Positions 14,401-29,800 of a stretch of DNA of 64,000 nt are shown piece after piece; the stretch's first letter is position 1; each line of letters opens with the position of its first letter. The notes below the pieces were generated by a model. It made no database searches. It was given only the letters and a program-made list of their open reading frames with translations, and was not told the origin of the DNA. This stretch comes from Poecilobothrus nobilitatus. Its lineage: Eukaryota > Arthropoda > Insecta > Diptera > Dolichopodidae. The translations under genes and the position numbers were made by a program. The stretch lies in contig OX352774.1 in the NCBI GenBank assembly GCA_947095535.1, positions 210,602,965 to 210,666,964 of the forward strand. Reading direction: 5' to 3'.

Positions 14401-16611
14401 AAAATGGATATAGGGAAAAAGTATGAAAAAAAAAACAATTTATAAATACAAAAAATGGTTTAAAGAAGAATGAATGCCATTTTTTTTTTCTATTTGCAAA
14501 CAAGTGTTACAAGAAACAACAATTTTAATTAATTAAAAATTAAGGTTCTTATTCAAAATATTTCGCCATAGGTCAAATTCATCACAAATTATGCGATAAA
14601 ATGTTAAAATAAGCAAAAAAATTTACTGCCGATAACAATATATATATATGTATATATATATAATGCTTTGTATACGTTATAAGTTTAATTCGAACGCAAT
14701 AAATTATAAAAGTTTTTTAAAAATCTTTCATTTTTTGTTTATTGTTGATTATATAATAAATAAAATCCCACTCAATCATTAAATATTCAATATTTGAATA
14801 TTATATATACCAATTCCTAAGATTCTTAAATTAGCTCAATCACCACAGTTAAAGTTATACCACTTTTATAAAATTTTCTCTATAGTATCCAGATATTTTT
14901 TAATACATATGTACGAGTATATAAAATAAAATTTCCTTTATTAACTTTAATACGAAATTCTTGAAACTGAAATAAATGCGGTCCAATTTCATATAAGTAA
15001 AAATAAAGGGAAAAATTTAAGTAAAGTATGAAAATTTAAAGAAAAGTGTGCGATATTATTAGAAAATTTACTTTGAAAAGAGCTCATATCAGTTTTCCGA
15101 AACTCATTTTTCAAAACGACATTTTGTTTAATGGTATTTAGCAAAAAGATTTATAAAAAATGTCACTTTACAAAAAAACTTTTGACAAAAGGGACATTTC
15201 TCAAAAAGCCTTTTAAAAAAATAGTATTAAAAAAAATTAATTAGTTAGGAAGGATTTTAGAGTTGGCAAAAATATGTACAAAAATATGCTTTTTCTAAAA
15301 TATATTATATAATATTTGTGTTTATATAAGTATATGTTTGTCAAATATCTTTTGGCAAAATGTCTCTTTATATCTGAAGCTGAAAAATGTTGCTTTTACG
15401 AAAGAATATTAGACAAAATGACATTTTACAATATAGAATTCGGTTAAATGTACCTAAATCGTCTGGAAGAGTATCATAATTAGTAAGTTTCAGTATAATT
15501 CTTAAAATTTGAACTGTAAATAAACTATAAGTAATAGTTTAATTTGTTATAGTTGTAAGCGACAATGTTTTTTTAAAAAATTTCAAAATAAATTTTTTGT
15601 TACAAACTTTATATTAAATTTATCCAAAAAATATTATTTTAAACCTTCAGGAACAAAACCTTCATAAAACAAAAAACAATTTTTGGGATCTACTAAAATT
15701 GAAAACTGAAATTACATTATTAAAAGATATTATTATTTTATAATATTTACAAAGGATAAAAAATAACCTAAAGCAAATCTAAAACAAAAAAAAAAAAAGA
15801 AAAATAAAGAAAAGAAAATTATTTTAATTAATTCAAAACAAATTTTATACAATATTAATATACATAATATATATATATAATATATATACAAATTAAACAA
15901 ATAACATTTCATTTTTTTAAAATGGTGTCACAACTTTTTAAGAGTTTTGTTTTTAATATCCTCTCATTAAATTAATTGTTTTTAAAATATTATTTTTATA
16001 TTTTTGTTTTAATTCGTTTGAAAAATATCTGAAAAATTTTTTAATTAGATATATTTTGTTTTTGTTTTTGAAGAAAATAAAAAAGTGAAGTTATTTAATT
16101 TGCAGAAATTCTTCTTACATTTCATAATTAAAATAATAAATAAAATTTAAATAACAAATAAAATATTTTATACAATAATTGTACTATAATACTATTTTAT
16201 ATTATTTTCATTTCTGGTGAGTTTCCATGATTTTTCTATTAATTGGAATAATCATACAATTATAATATTGTTTATATGATCATTATTACCATCAACAAGG
16301 ATAAAAATGAAATTTAATTAAAAATTTTTAAAAAGTTTCTTTTTAAATAAAATTATGATATATACATGAATAAAACTTAATTTAATTATATCATGTATAT
16401 AATTTATACTTTTTTATTTTCCACTTTAAAATAATTTATTTGAGAAAATATTCCATCAATTTAAATTTAAAATTTATTTTTCAATAAATCATTTCATTTT
16501 TATATTTTAAATATATTTTAAACCTACATGATTATTTAGGTAAAGACAATGCCAAGTTTATTTGAACATAAAAAATTTAATTTTACTAAGTTAAATTTTC
16601 CAGGATGGTTT
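11421..16611. other. AT-rich intronic DNA without recognised gene
   Basis: Apart from the diverged repeat near 15.1-15.45 kb this contains homopolymer runs and AT microsatellite text. Small islands of higher complexity (about 13820-13860 and 14005-14055) have no open reading frame I recognise. Confidence 0.5.
15100..15450. repeat. Diverged array of GACATTTTGTNAA-like segments
   Basis: Variants of (A)CGACATTTTGTTTA, AAAAGGGACATTTCTC, GGCAAAATGTCTC and CAAAATGACATTTTAC recur several times, in both orientations, within about 350 bases. This suggests an old terminally repetitive or foldback element. Units are too decayed for me to define a period or ends. Confidence 0.35.
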
Positions 16612-16720
16612 CGGTGCCTGGTGGGTGAGAACTTATAAAATATCTTGTAAATACTAAGGAAGTGTACATTCAAATCCCACACACGTTGTAAGAATAATTT
16701 CCCACTTGCGACATTTACAA
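16612..16720 (+). repeat. Decayed tRNA-derived SINE head
   Basis: GGTTTCGGTGCCTGGTGGGT matches the A-box region of the 59753-60025 SINE (GGCTTCGGTAGCCTAGTGGG). AGGAAGTGTACATTCAAATC and the following CCACACACGTTGTAAG match its B-box region (AGGAGTGTGGGTTCGATCCC, CAGGTCGTAAG). A later CCCACTTGCGAC parallels CCCCTTACGACC just downstream in that SINE. A short insertion separates the two boxes. The - strand ORF at 16536-16724 is a shadow of this repeat. Confidence 0.55.
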
Positions 16721-16724
16721 CCAC

Positions 16725-19700
16725 ATCTAGAAAAGAAGTCAGTTTAATTTTCTTTTCAAAAAAATTTATGATTGTTTTTCTAACTCTAATTTTTTTCTAA
16801 GTTATAGTAAAAAATATTTCATTGTGATTTTTCACATTTTCACGTTTTTCATTTTCATTTTCATGAATAAACGACTTTAATAAATATTTTGTAAATTTAA
16901 ATAAGAAATTATTTATAATTACATTTCGTATTAAAGGCCAGAAATTCATTATTTTTAATGAATTTTTTTTGTCTAAAAATTCATAAAAATCTGGTAGAGG
17001 CAATACTAATCTAAAGAATAGTCCTCAGTTATCTTTTTCAGAGATCAAAGGTGAATTCTTTTAAAAACAGAAATAATAATTTATAAATTATTTAATATAA
17101 AATTTAACAAATTGAATTTTAACCTTTAATTTAAATTTTTAATATTTTTTGTTCGCCATTATTTAACTTATAAAATTCTTATAAAAATTTTAAATAATCA
17201 AATTGCTACAATCGTTTTAAAAATGAAAATTACATGAAAAATAAAATATTTTCTATAGAATATGTTATATAAATTTTGATAATTATATAATATAATTTTG
17301 TTTTATGTAAGAAATACAAAAAAAAAAAAAAAATGTGATTCAAAAACTGATCCGTCAATTTGTTTTTATCCTTTTATCCTTATTTTTACTTTTCAACCTT
17401 TTTTTTTTGTAATAACTTCCCGTTATTATAATGTTTTTCATGTATATATATGATATTTTAAAATGGATAACTCATACAAATATGATAACACATTGGTTCA
17501 ATTTCCTGTTATTCCATTACGTATTAAGAAAAAATATTAAAAAAAAAAAAAAAAAATCCTTTTTTACATTTTCTTATACGTATATCACCAACAATTGAAA
17601 TATTATCCTTTTTTTTAAAAAAAAAATAAAAGAAAAACTGTTTGTTTTTTCCTTTTCTTTTCCAAGTCATGTAAAATATCAAAATTTAAGTGACAATGAT
17701 TGATGTTAGGAAAAAAATTAAGCAAAAAAAGAAAAACTAAATATAACGTAACTGAAAAAACCTTTAAATTTGAATTGAACCTAAAAAAATATCCTGAATT
17801 AAAATTAAAAAGAAAAAAACTTAAATATAAAAATAAATATTTTTTTGTTTCTTTAATTTATTATTAGTTTTTTTTTTTTTTTTTGAATAAAAAGAACAAA
17901 AGTATCTAAGAAATATGAAACCAATATTAAAAACCATTTGTAAATAATTAAATTTAAATTTGAAATTAAAGAATATCTATTTATGTTAAATATTTTAACT
18001 TTCATTTTAACATTTCACCTTTTACCTTTTTTTTCTTTTATATTTTTTTCAATTTTTATTTGATGAACATGACTATACTAACATAATTTAATTTCCGATC
18101 TACATTCAATTGTCATCACTCATCAATGAATTTCTTTTTTTTTTTTATAATTTTATTTGTTTTTTGATTTGGAAATTTACACGTTCTAAATTGAACAATT
18201 GAATTGAATTGAAACATGTCATAACTGATGTCATTCAATTGATATTGATATTAATATTGATATTGATGTTATAATTTTATTTATTTTATTATACATTTTT
18301 GTTTTATATCATGAAAATAATATGATAAAATCAATATATAAACGGTATATATAAACGGTATATATACTCAACTTTCGGTTCCAATAATTGAAACCATATA
18401 TATTACAAAAAAAAAAAAAAATAAAAGGAATAAGATTTTTATTTAAAAAAAAAAAATTACATTAATATAAAATTGATTAAATTACATCATAATATTTTCA
18501 TTGACATTTTTATACATGTTCATACCAAAGAAAGCAAATACCAAACTTTTGCAAAAGTGAAATGAGTTAAATGAGTATATTAAAAAAAAAAAAAAAGTAA
18601 CTAGCAGGGGTAGTTCTTAAAACAAACTGTTTTCCATTACTTTATATATTCTGATATTCTTATATTATACATACATACTATTATACTTTGTCATTCTGTT
18701 CTGATTCATCAGCTGCTTAAAGTTTAAAGTTTTTTGTTTTGGTCTTAATCACTTTTCTTGGCGCAAAATATCTTAAGTTGTAAGTGAATCATTTTAAATT
18801 TGATGGAAAACTTTTTAGAAAACGCATTCTTCGCACTTAAGCCTGTATAATTAATTATTTCTTATATATATATATATATGTATTATCTATAAGGATACAT
18901 CAGTTATGTATAGCAGTTATATATTTCTATTGCTATTTACAAATTACTGCGAAATGCCTTTTGAAACAGAATGAGCGGCTTTTTCATGCTCTTAAAATAA
19001 ATAACAATATAATGTAAAAAAAACAACCTAATTAACTAGTATCTGTTAAAATTGTGTATTGAATTCTCAAAATGCCAGATTAAATCAGTCCTTTATAAAA
19101 TACATATATATATTTTTTTTTGTTTATCCGTTAATAAAAGTTGACTTTGTCTACTGCAATTACAATAACAATTTTATATTTGTGTTAAATAATTAATCTT
19201 TTCAATCAAAGATGTTTTTTTATCGTCCAGTAATATTTGCGGACATATTTCTTCGTTCATGTCTTACTTTAATTTTACCTTCCAACTGTAATTGTTTTGG
19301 TTCCCTTATCTGCTTTACGATAATTAGTTTATGTCTTTTTTTTTTGATGTAAGAGGACAGCAAGAATAGTAAGTGTATGCATGAAGAAAGAGCACCTTAT
19401 ACTGTAAATAAAATATATTTAAACGTAAATTACTTTTTATTTTAATATTTATTATTATCGTATTGTTTAAATAAACTTTTACTATAAACAATAAATTTTT
19501 TAAGGAAATATCCTTGTAAAAAATTTCGTCAAAAATTCTATTTTATCTTTCGAACAAACATTTGTAATTTAGAAATATATAATTGTAATTATTGAAGAAC
19601 CGTAATATATTACCTTTTTTTTCTATTTGCTATTTATTTTTCTATTTAATGCCTTTATACTATTTACAAAACTAAAAAGGATCAAAAAAATTTATATATT

Positions 19701-20168
19701 TAGATTGTTACTGGTATATTTTTCGTTAATTCACCTTTTATGTGCAGATGTAGGCACATAGGCACATCAAAACCAATCTTAAGTTTTGGCAAATTTTATT
19801 TTTAAAGATTTTTTTCTTTTTCTTGTCATAATTTATGTACAAAAAAAAAGGATGGAAAAATAATAAAATATTTCAAAATTATACTTGATTTTTGCGCATT
19901 AATCAACTAGAAAATAGAGAGCAAACCGTACCCGTAACTGGTAAATAAGGACTATTTCCTTTTGTTTTGGTTTTTGTTTTTTTCCTTTCAAATCTGTATT
20001 AATCAGTGATGTGAATTTTTCACACGAGCAAACATGTTATACTTAAGGTGTTGGAGTAGTTAATATGATAGTTGTAATATAATACCACTAATAATGGGTA
20101 GTAAACAGTAAGCTGTAAAAAATTAAAACATTTTTCTGGGGGAAAAAAAATGATAGATCTTTTTTATG

Positions 20169-20200
<32 letters not shown>

Positions 20201-23200
20201 TGTTTTTTGTATTTTCATTATTTTATTATTTATATTTGTATTTATATTTTTCTTTTTCTGATTGCGGAAAAACGTTTACTTTTGTTGTATTAAAAGAACA
20301 TGTAACGCAAGCAAAACTTTCAAAATTTATTCAGGATTTTCCATTTTTTTTTTAAATCTATTTGTTCTGTAAAAAATAAAGAAATAAAAAAAAATAAAAT
20401 TCTGAACAGAAAAATTATCAATTATTTAAAAGAAAAATTGATGAAGGATGGAAAATGTGCTAACGTATCAGAATTCTATTTTGTTACTTTATTTTATCTT
20501 CCTATTTTATGTTAAGTTTTGATTTGCTTAAAGTTTTTATGAATTCCGTTTTTTGTTTCCTTTATTAAAAAGGTTGAATTGTACTATTACAAAATTGTTT
20601 AGTTTTTTTTTTAAAGAGAATTTTCTTGTAATACAAACTTAATAAGTAGTAGTCATTGTAATTTTATTCGTTAATTTAATTTGTAACTTTAATTTGTGTA
20701 TATTATTAACAATTCAATACACAAATTCTGCAACTATATTAAAAAATAAATTTTTATTATATCTAGATACACAAATTTTCGTTCTTCTCAAATTTCTTTG
20801 AGTTAATTTTAAACAAAAAAAAAAATTCATTAGTATTTTGAACAATTTAAATAATTCAATTTAAAATTTCATTACTTAATTATATTTTAAATTACGATTC
20901 AATCTTCAATTTCATTTTTCGTTTTAACTAAAAATATTTAATTTTCAAAAAAAGAAAAACTTTCGTAATAATCTTTTCCAAATGCTTTTTCTTAAAATTG
21001 AGAAATTTTTGTGTAAGAAGTAAAAAGTAATTTTCAATTTCATTTTTACGTTTTAAAAGGACTATTCAACTAAATTCTATTAAAAAAAAAAAAATTTTGT
21101 AAAATGTAATAACCAATTTTGACAAAATTTAAAAGTATAATAAGATCGTAAAAAATAATTGCTAGCAATTGTAACAATAAAAATAATAAAACGGTACAAA
21201 AAATATTCCTTTAAAATATTACGAACTTAATACGAACGAACTTCAGTAAATTTAAATGGTAGAATTTTTTTTTTTTTAAATTTTTGACCCTTGAAAATTT
21301 GAAAAATAGGTGTTTTCATATTCATATAACATTAACATGCAAGAATATTTATAGTATCTACTTAATTTGTTAATTTTAGATTGTTAACTTTTTATGGGAT
21401 TTTAATTTTATATCATTCTTGATTTTTATTAATTATCAAAATTATTATCATATGTGTTAGTTTTAGTTTGTTGAAGAAATTATTAAAGATTGAAGAAATT
21501 ACAAAAAAAAACATAATTTTTTATTCATATTTTAACTCAAAACTTTAATGTAACTCACCCTAAGCAAAATTAGAAATAATACAAAACACTAAATCTAGTT
21601 TCTACGAAGTACCATACTAGTGTGTGCATTGTAAATATATATTTACTACGTTCTACTTAACTATTTAAAAACACGTTTTTTTTTATCAAATGTATCCTTC
21701 TGAGGGATGTGAGTGTCAAATTTTAAGTCAAGTAGATCGTCATATCGTCAGTAGCCTTTCTTAAAATTTATTCAAATTTTTCATTTTATATTTGCATAGT
21801 TCTAGGCGAATTTATAAGAACATTTAACATAAGAATTGCGTTACGTAGCAGAGTATTAAAATATAAACAAAGAAACAAATATAAGTGTTACATTTAATTA
21901 ATTTTATAAAATAGGTTAATTGTCAATTTAAAAACATTTTTATAGACTAATTTAAAAATTTTGTAAGAATTACATTAATTTTTGAGTAATTTTTTGTTTC
22001 TTATTCTAGATGTTTCCTTTAAATTCATAATGTGAAACAAAATACAAAAACTAAAACTTATTCCAAATACTATTAAATAAAAAAAAATATTTCCTTCTTA
22101 GTAATTGTTTTTTTTTTTTTTTTGGACTTTATTAAGGGACAAATAAATCCAAATTTCTGCTTATAGGCTAACAAATGCTTTAAGCTACATCTAAAAATAA
22201 AAAAAAAAACAAAATTGTAATACCAATCAAAAAGCCTACAATGAAAAATGTATGTACAAACTTTATTTTTTATTATATATTTTGACTTGACATTGAAAAA
22301 AATTTTGGTTATTATTTTCACTTTGGTATTACAACAAAAGTCATTTTGTTATGCTCTTAGCAATATAGAATTAGTCAATGCTTTTAGCTTTAAATAAATC
22401 TTAAAATACCATATAACATATTTTATTTTTGAAATATTTTTTATTAATAAAAGTTTGTTTAAATTTTAAGTGAAAATTTAAAAATTTTAGTGAGTAGTTA
22501 AAATTGTAAAATAAATATTTTCCTCAAGCTTTAAATATTTTGATTTAAATATTTAATGTTTTAAATAATACTAAAATTAAATATGATAATTAGTTATTTT
22601 GAACACTATTTTTTTTTTTTTTTAATTTCTATTACCACATATTTATTTATTTATTAATTAAGTGAGAATTTCAATTTTTAATAGAGCTCTAATTAAAAAT
22701 GCAGTGCCTTTTTTTTTTTTTGTGTTAAATAAAATATAAAAAGATAATTATAATTTTTAAAAATTTCGAAACTAGAAAACTAATTATAACCAAAATTATA
22801 ATAAAAATTTTTGTTTGTTTGTAAATTTTTTGGTTGGTCTTTTAATTGAATTTTAATTTGGACACAATATAAATATAAAATAATAATTATTATATTTAAC
22901 ATTTATTGGATTTTGTTTTTCATTTCTAGTTGAATAAATTGTCATATCATTAAAATTGAAAATTTATAACGATATAATATAAAATGTAGATGCAAATTAT
23001 ATTAAAATAAAGTAGATAATATAAGTAAAATGAAAAGTTTATAAAGGTGCACATTTTCAAAAAGACAATAACAGCATTAAGGTTGTGCATGTTTTGCATG
23101 AAAACTTCTTCTTATCAAAATTTTAAATTTTAGATATAATGTTTTATGAAAAAAAAAATCAACAAAAACAAAAGAAATTTTCTTCAGCTTTCCTTCATAT

Positions 23201-23539
23201 AAATTCCTTCGAAATTCCTTCATATAAATTAAGGAAAATCATTAATAATTAATGTAAATATATATATAGGTAATATTGTAATTTTAAAGTTGGTGTCTTA
23301 TTTAAGATATATTTGCATACGTGTCCAAATTACAGGTTTCCTAAAAATATTTGTATTTTTTATTTTTGACCCTTAATAATAGAAGGAAGTACAAACAATT
23401 TGTTCTGGGATAATTTATACTAGTTCTCTAAAAAAAATCGAATTAAAACAGAGAACGGAATCTTAAAATTGCAAGGGTCTAACTAAAAGTATTCCATCAG
23501 ATACGGATGCGAAATACATTTGTAAACCTTAAAAAATTG
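16725..23539. other. AT-rich intronic DNA without recognised gene
   Basis: The stretch contains many poly(A)/poly(T) runs and an AT microsatellite at 20180-20200. ORFs at 16797-17003 and 22073-22321 (- strand) are Lys/Phe/Ile-rich and low-complexity. Islands near 18600-18990 and 19220-19330 have more balanced text but no conserved motif I can name. Confidence 0.5.
20180..20200. repeat. AT microsatellite
   Basis: An uninterrupted alternating AT run, preceded by further TATATA text from about 20168. Such tracts are frequent in the window. Confidence 0.8.
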
Positions 23540-23870
23540 CTTGTCAGTTTACATTTGAAAATTGAAACTAGATTGAAAAAATATTAAGTGCAATTTTAGA
23601 TATAACATTTGAAAATAGGGTTTCTTACAACTTCGTCGGACAGTAATTCTATAATAGGTGAGACAAAATAAAAAAGTTGTTCTACAACATTCACTTTTTT
23701 TTATGAGACCTATTTCGATAGATAAAATTAGATTGCCTCTTCTTAAACGGATGTAGCAGTTTTGTAAACAAGTAGGCCGATGGACGGACAAACATAGTGA
23801 AATAAGTAAAAGTTTTCAAAACTATTTTGAAAAATTTGCTAAAAATGGAAAAATGAAAAAGACATTGTAA
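23540..23870 (-). mobile_element. Decayed family B element (left-end part), inverted
   Basis: Read on the - strand, this matches the left part of the family B element at 38630. Shared features on the + strand are GTTGTTCTACAAC, TTTTTTTATGAGACCTA, a cluster near TTAAACGG, GTAGCAGTTTTGTAAAC and a remnant GGACGGAC of the TCCG tract at 23773-23790. Base changes are numerous, so the insertion is old. The ORF at 23549-23791 (- strand) lies wholly in it and is not a gene. Confidence 0.6.
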
Positions 23871-26800
23871 ATTATAATAAATAAAATTAGAATTCTTACT
23901 TATTAGGTTTTACGGATGCATTTTTTAATGTAAATACAAATCAGTTTTATTTTGTATGTGCTTTATAAACTTTATTCTTTATGGATGATTATTTAATTTG
24001 GTACGTATAAAAAAAAAACTTATATGTTTTAAATTTTTCATGTTTTATAACACAAATTTATTTCATGTAATACATTTGAGATGTATTACATTTAAATTGA
24101 AACAAATTTGCAAACTAACGTATACTCTTAAAAGTAAATTTTTTATTTATATTATATTAATCTGTAAACGTTTATTTTAAAAGGATAAATAAATAATAAT
24201 TAAAAAGTTTAACTTATTATTTAACTATTTTAACATGAAATTACATTAAAATATAATTAATGATTAATTAAATAGCTATATCAAAAAATTTGTTTTTCAA
24301 AATTTAAATTTTAAATCATTTAATATATATAGTAAAAATAATTACTATAGTAATAAAAATATAAAGAGTTGAACGTTAACACTAGTAATGTTAATTTTTA
24401 AATGCATAAAAATAAACTTTTAAACTCTATAAAATAAATAATAAAGTGACAACGTGTATATTAAATATCCATTTTTAAATATTAATGAAAATGTTTTCTT
24501 CTTTTGTTTAGCTTTTTTCATTTGTGTATATAGAAAATATGACCATAAAGTTTCATAAAAAATTATTGTGATTTTTTATTCTAAAAAAAACAAAAGAAAA
24601 ATCTTTAAATCATTTTTTTTTCACATTGTTTAAAAACTGAGAAAAAAAGAAACTTTAAGGAGTTGTATACATCTAAAAAATAATGATGAATTACATTATC
24701 GATGACTGATAAGTGAAATCATTATCATGGGGGAAAAACAAATGGAAAACCCATAAAAAAATACTTTTTCATTACAGAAAAGCAAAGATAACAAGATAAG
24801 AAAAATATTTGCATACTTATAGGGTTTACAGTTTTTTTTTCTTTTTAATAATTTTTTACATAAATATTTTAATACTTTAATAAAAAAATATTTTAGATAA
24901 ATTTATTTCAGTGATTTTATCGCTATTGAGTGTAAATTAACTGGTCGTAAATTACAAAAAAAAAAATAAAATTAAGATAAATTAAAAAATTTGTATCTTT
25001 TTTTACTAATAAAAAAAATATACAATGTACAACAAAAATAATATAAAAAATATTATTTTAGCACTCCTATTCTATGTAAGCAGCAAACTATCGGGAATGA
25101 ATATATTGAAATTTAAAAAAAAAAAAATATTAATATTATATTATTCAATGGAAGTTTCTTTAAAAAAATTTATCTCATTATAGCATTTTATATATGTGCC
25201 ATAAAGCCCGTGAAATTAATATAAAAGATGGAAGCAATCTTATCAAAATTTAAGTTTATAGTTATGCGTTTAATGTCTCCAACTTTTATTTTAACGTAAA
25301 TCTCTTTCATGTATGTATCTAATTAACATAAATATGTATCTACATACATACATATAATGCAACAAAAAAAAAAAAAATTTAAAAATGATTGCCATTTCTT
25401 TGTTTGTGTGTTTCATGAAAGAGAAAAATTATAAACTATATGTATAAAATGATATATTATACCTATATACATTTAGTTTTGTCTATAGCTAATTAAAAGC
25501 AACAACCAAACAAATACATGTCAAAGCAAATTTTATATTTTTATTTTACTCTGTAATAATTCTGTTAAAAAATCTGTAATATCTTTGTATGAAAATTTTA
25601 TTATTTCGCTAATTTTTCATAATTAATTCGCTCTACTGTTTTTTGGTATTATTATTTTAGATTCATGTATTGTCAACGGAATTTAAACTGTGTTTCATAA
25701 CAAAATTTCAAGTCTCTAACACAACGGAAAGTGTGTTTAAAATAGCTTGCAAGATTCCACGATTCTTTTAACCACGAATAAGTTCAATAAAAGTTGTTAA
25801 TAAAAAACAAAAAGCATATTTGAAAAATATTGGAATAATGTTATTAAATAATTTTGATTTTAATTGAATTTTCTTGTAAATTGTATCTTGTTTATATTAT
25901 TATTTATTTATTTAGTTGTTTAAGATAATTTTCTAATTCTGAATATTTTTTCAAAAAATAATATTATATTATTATAAGTTTTTATATTCGAATGTTATTA
26001 TCTGTACAATAATAATAAAACAGTAAAGAAGAAAAAGAAACATTTTCCTGTATCATAATATATGCGCATATAAAATACAAAAAGTACTAGATGCATATTT
26101 ATACTTATTTATAATATGTATAATTAAGTACATGTGATATTCAAAGTTGTTGAAAGAATAGAAATACTTATTTTTTTAGTGTTTCTTATATTCTCTAAAT
26201 GAACTTCCTTAAAAGAACATTATATATAAAAAGAGTTTAAATACAATTAAAAAAGATTTGGCAGATTTACATGACTGCTCTATAAAATTTTATATTAGAA
26301 AATGATGTTTAGAGTTAATATAAGTTCATTTTTAGGTATGTGAAAATAATGGATCTTCAAATTTTCAATAGATAGATTTACAGAAATTATTTTTCTAAGT
26401 AAGTGACAGTAAGTATAAGTCCCTAGTTAAGTACAACCAAAAAAAAATGTTAAACACTTAAAGTAAAAGAAGAGAATTTATTTTTTCTCTATTTTATCTT
26501 TATCTTAGTATTAGGTTATCATTAATGACAAAAATTTTAATTTTACTTCTTTATTTGAATGATAATATCACAAAAAAAAAAGTAAAGAAAATATATTATA
26601 GAACATGAAAATATTCCATATCGAAAGGTCTTCATTTTTTCTTCCCTGTAATGTATATAATCATATAATTTTAGTTTAAACGAGAAATCATCAATGTTGT
26701 CTTAATATTAATGATCAATCAAAACTATTTAAATTTAATTTTCATTTTTGATTTTAGCTGATAATGCAACACAATTAGAATCATATTTAATTAGAATGAC

Positions 26801-29800
26801 ATTTTCAAATTTCTAAATAAACATAATTAGAATATGAACATTGAATATGAACAATTAGATTTTGTTGATTTATTATGTTATGTATTTTCTTAAATGAATT
26901 TTTGTACTTGACTTCTTGAGATCAAAAATTTAATATTAATTTTTTGATATGCTTTATGAAAAATATTATATACCTACCAAAGGTAAGGTAAATTGATAAT
27001 GTAAATGTAATGTGTAAATATTGATAACGCTTAAATTTTTCCATTGTATATATTTATTTGTTTCTTTAATTTATAGTTTGTTTTTTTTTAATTTATAATT
27101 TAATTTTTTGTGTTTAATTTCTTTATATAAAAAAAAAAAAAAAAGAAAAACAAAAACAAAAAAAACCAAAAACACTTTGTGCACTTAAAATTTAAAACTT
27201 AACTTTAATCAATTATTAATTATATGGCCATACAGCTTTTGCTAAGGCCTCAAACATTTTAATCAATGAAAAAAAAAAATTTATTAATACTTGTAAATTA
27301 TACAACTGAATTAACGAATAATAAAGAAAAAAAAAAAAAAAGGACTTGAACCAATAGTTAAAAGAACATATATGTAATTTCGTACTAAAAATTTGATTCA
27401 ATAAAACGTTTATTAAATAGTATTCAGAGGTTTGCTAATAAAACAAAGAAAAATTGCATTAAAAAATCTTTAAATTCAGAAAAAAAAAAAAATAAGACGT
27501 ATACAACAACAACGTACAATGAAAGGGAGATTGAAGAAAAACTAATTCTAATTGTAAATATCACATATAATATCGAATAATTTTTTATTAAATATAATAT
27601 ATAATAAAGCAATAAAAATTGTTTAGAGTTCTTTATCCAAATTATTTTTAAATTTTAAAAGTATTTTTTATTTTCAATGTTGCCTAAAAAAATGTTATTG
27701 TCATCTATGGATTTTTTCATTAAAGTACAATAATTCAAAAAGTTAAAAATATAAATTAATCTATTAACCTAATGAAAATTAAATAATGAAATTAAAGCTT
27801 AGTCGCGACAAAAAAAGATGTCTAGTAAAAAAAATCCACAATAAATTATAGCATTTTTATTTAAGTAAATTGTAGAAATTAAAGAATATTCTTTTATTAC
27901 ATATTATAAACAATTTTGTCTATCATCTATTCCTTTGTCCTTATTTTTTCCTTTGATTAGTCTTTATTTAACAATTAGACTATCACAATTACCTACATGT
28001 AGGATCAATGAGAGAGCATATGCTCGAAAAAAGTAAATGTCTTGAAAATTCTTTAACTAAAAATAAATGATATAAGATAAGATAATTGCAATATCTTGAA
28101 AAAAAAAAAACCATATAGAAAAGGATTTTTAATTTAACTGGGATACAAAATTGACGCTAATTCTTTCTAAAACTATACTTAATATTTTTTTTTTCTTTTT
28201 AAGGTATTGCGTTAAAGTGAATTCTCCCAATAGCTGAAAAGTCTGCTACCTTTTGGGAATATGGGTCTGATGGGTTTAACTTTAGTTACATTTTTTTACA
28301 TCATTTTTTTTTACATACGTACTTTAAATATTTTGATTAAAAAAATTAGTTAGATAGTAGGCATTAAAGAAGGATTATTCGCTGATATAATGTCAGTATT
28401 CGGATAACTTTTGTATCTTTGCAAAGATAATTGATCATCACTATAGCTTTTTAATCAATTAATTTCTTTTAAAAAATGTTTTCTAAATCTGTTAAATGTA
28501 TTTTTTGCAATTAAAAAAAACTTAAGTATTCCTCAATCATAGAAATTCTTCTACCTATAAAACAAAACATTGACTTTTGGTTTCAAAGTACAGAAACTTT
28601 TTATTATATTATCACAACGTGAACAATAATAAAGAAATTATTTTATAGAATTAGTTTTTATATAAATAGTATTCTATTAAAGAAGTATTTTTTTCTACAT
28701 CATATTTTACAAGTTTTGAATTAAGTGTCTACTTTTTTTTAAATTTTTTGCTTTTATATTTTTTTTAACTTAAACCACATTACCTAATACCAAATAAATT
28801 ACAAAAATATTAGTAGTAAATTTTCAATTAATTTCAAATTTTTATATCGGGAGTCTTCCACGGTAAATTTTTTCGAAAATGATGAAAGATATAAAACAAA
28901 TTACTATAACATAAATGGTATCTAATATAAAAATTATAATTTTGACAACTAAACTAACGAATTTTTTTTTGATAATTATAATATTTTTATCGTTAAAAAT
29001 TGTGACTCCGTTAAGTTTAACTTTTTATCGTTAAAAATAGTTACTCTTCTTCAATAGAATTTTTTTGTTTGTTTCGACATTTCTTATTACCTTCTGCTTT
29101 AAATAAAACTTATTGTGGGACACTCTGTAAATTTATACTATGGATAATATTTTTATAATTCATAACAATTTTTTTCTGTTTTTATTTCTATCAAATTAAA
29201 TTTAAATATAAAAACAATAAATACAAATATTTGAGTATAGGTACCATACTATATATTATATATTTTTTTTGTTCTACTTTTATATACAGATTTTATACAG
29301 TTAGCTTATTATCTTTTTTCTCTTTCGTTAAAGTATTTTTATTTTCTTTTTTTTTTCGAAATCATATTTAGAACATCCTTAAGGTTTCATTTAGTACTAT
29401 TTTGGTTATTCCTGCTGTTGTTTTTTTTTTTTCAGAAATATCATATAAAATAAGTACTTATATACAGTAAGTACTTACATAAAATTACTACTTATGTATA
29501 TATATGTATTATATATGTATATAATTTAATCTGCTTTAATTCTTCATTAAACAAAAACCACTTAATTTTTTTTTTTTTTTAAATTTCTTTTTTACTTTTC
29601 TACTTTTTGTAATACAATAAATTTTAGATCACAATAACTTTTTATATTTTTTTTTTTATTTTTTTCTTTTGTTTTTGTTTTGTAATTCACATTTTAGAAT
29701 AATGCAAATCTACACATTGTTGATACTATTATAAATAATTTCAATTTTAATGAAAATAATAATAAAAAATACAAAAAAAAAATAAAAATTAATAGAATAT

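Noticed and set aside
23549..23791. 80-codon - strand ORF with Arg/Cys content
   Set aside because: It lies entirely in a decayed copy of the family B repeat, with corresponding sequence at 38.7 kb that is not open in this way.
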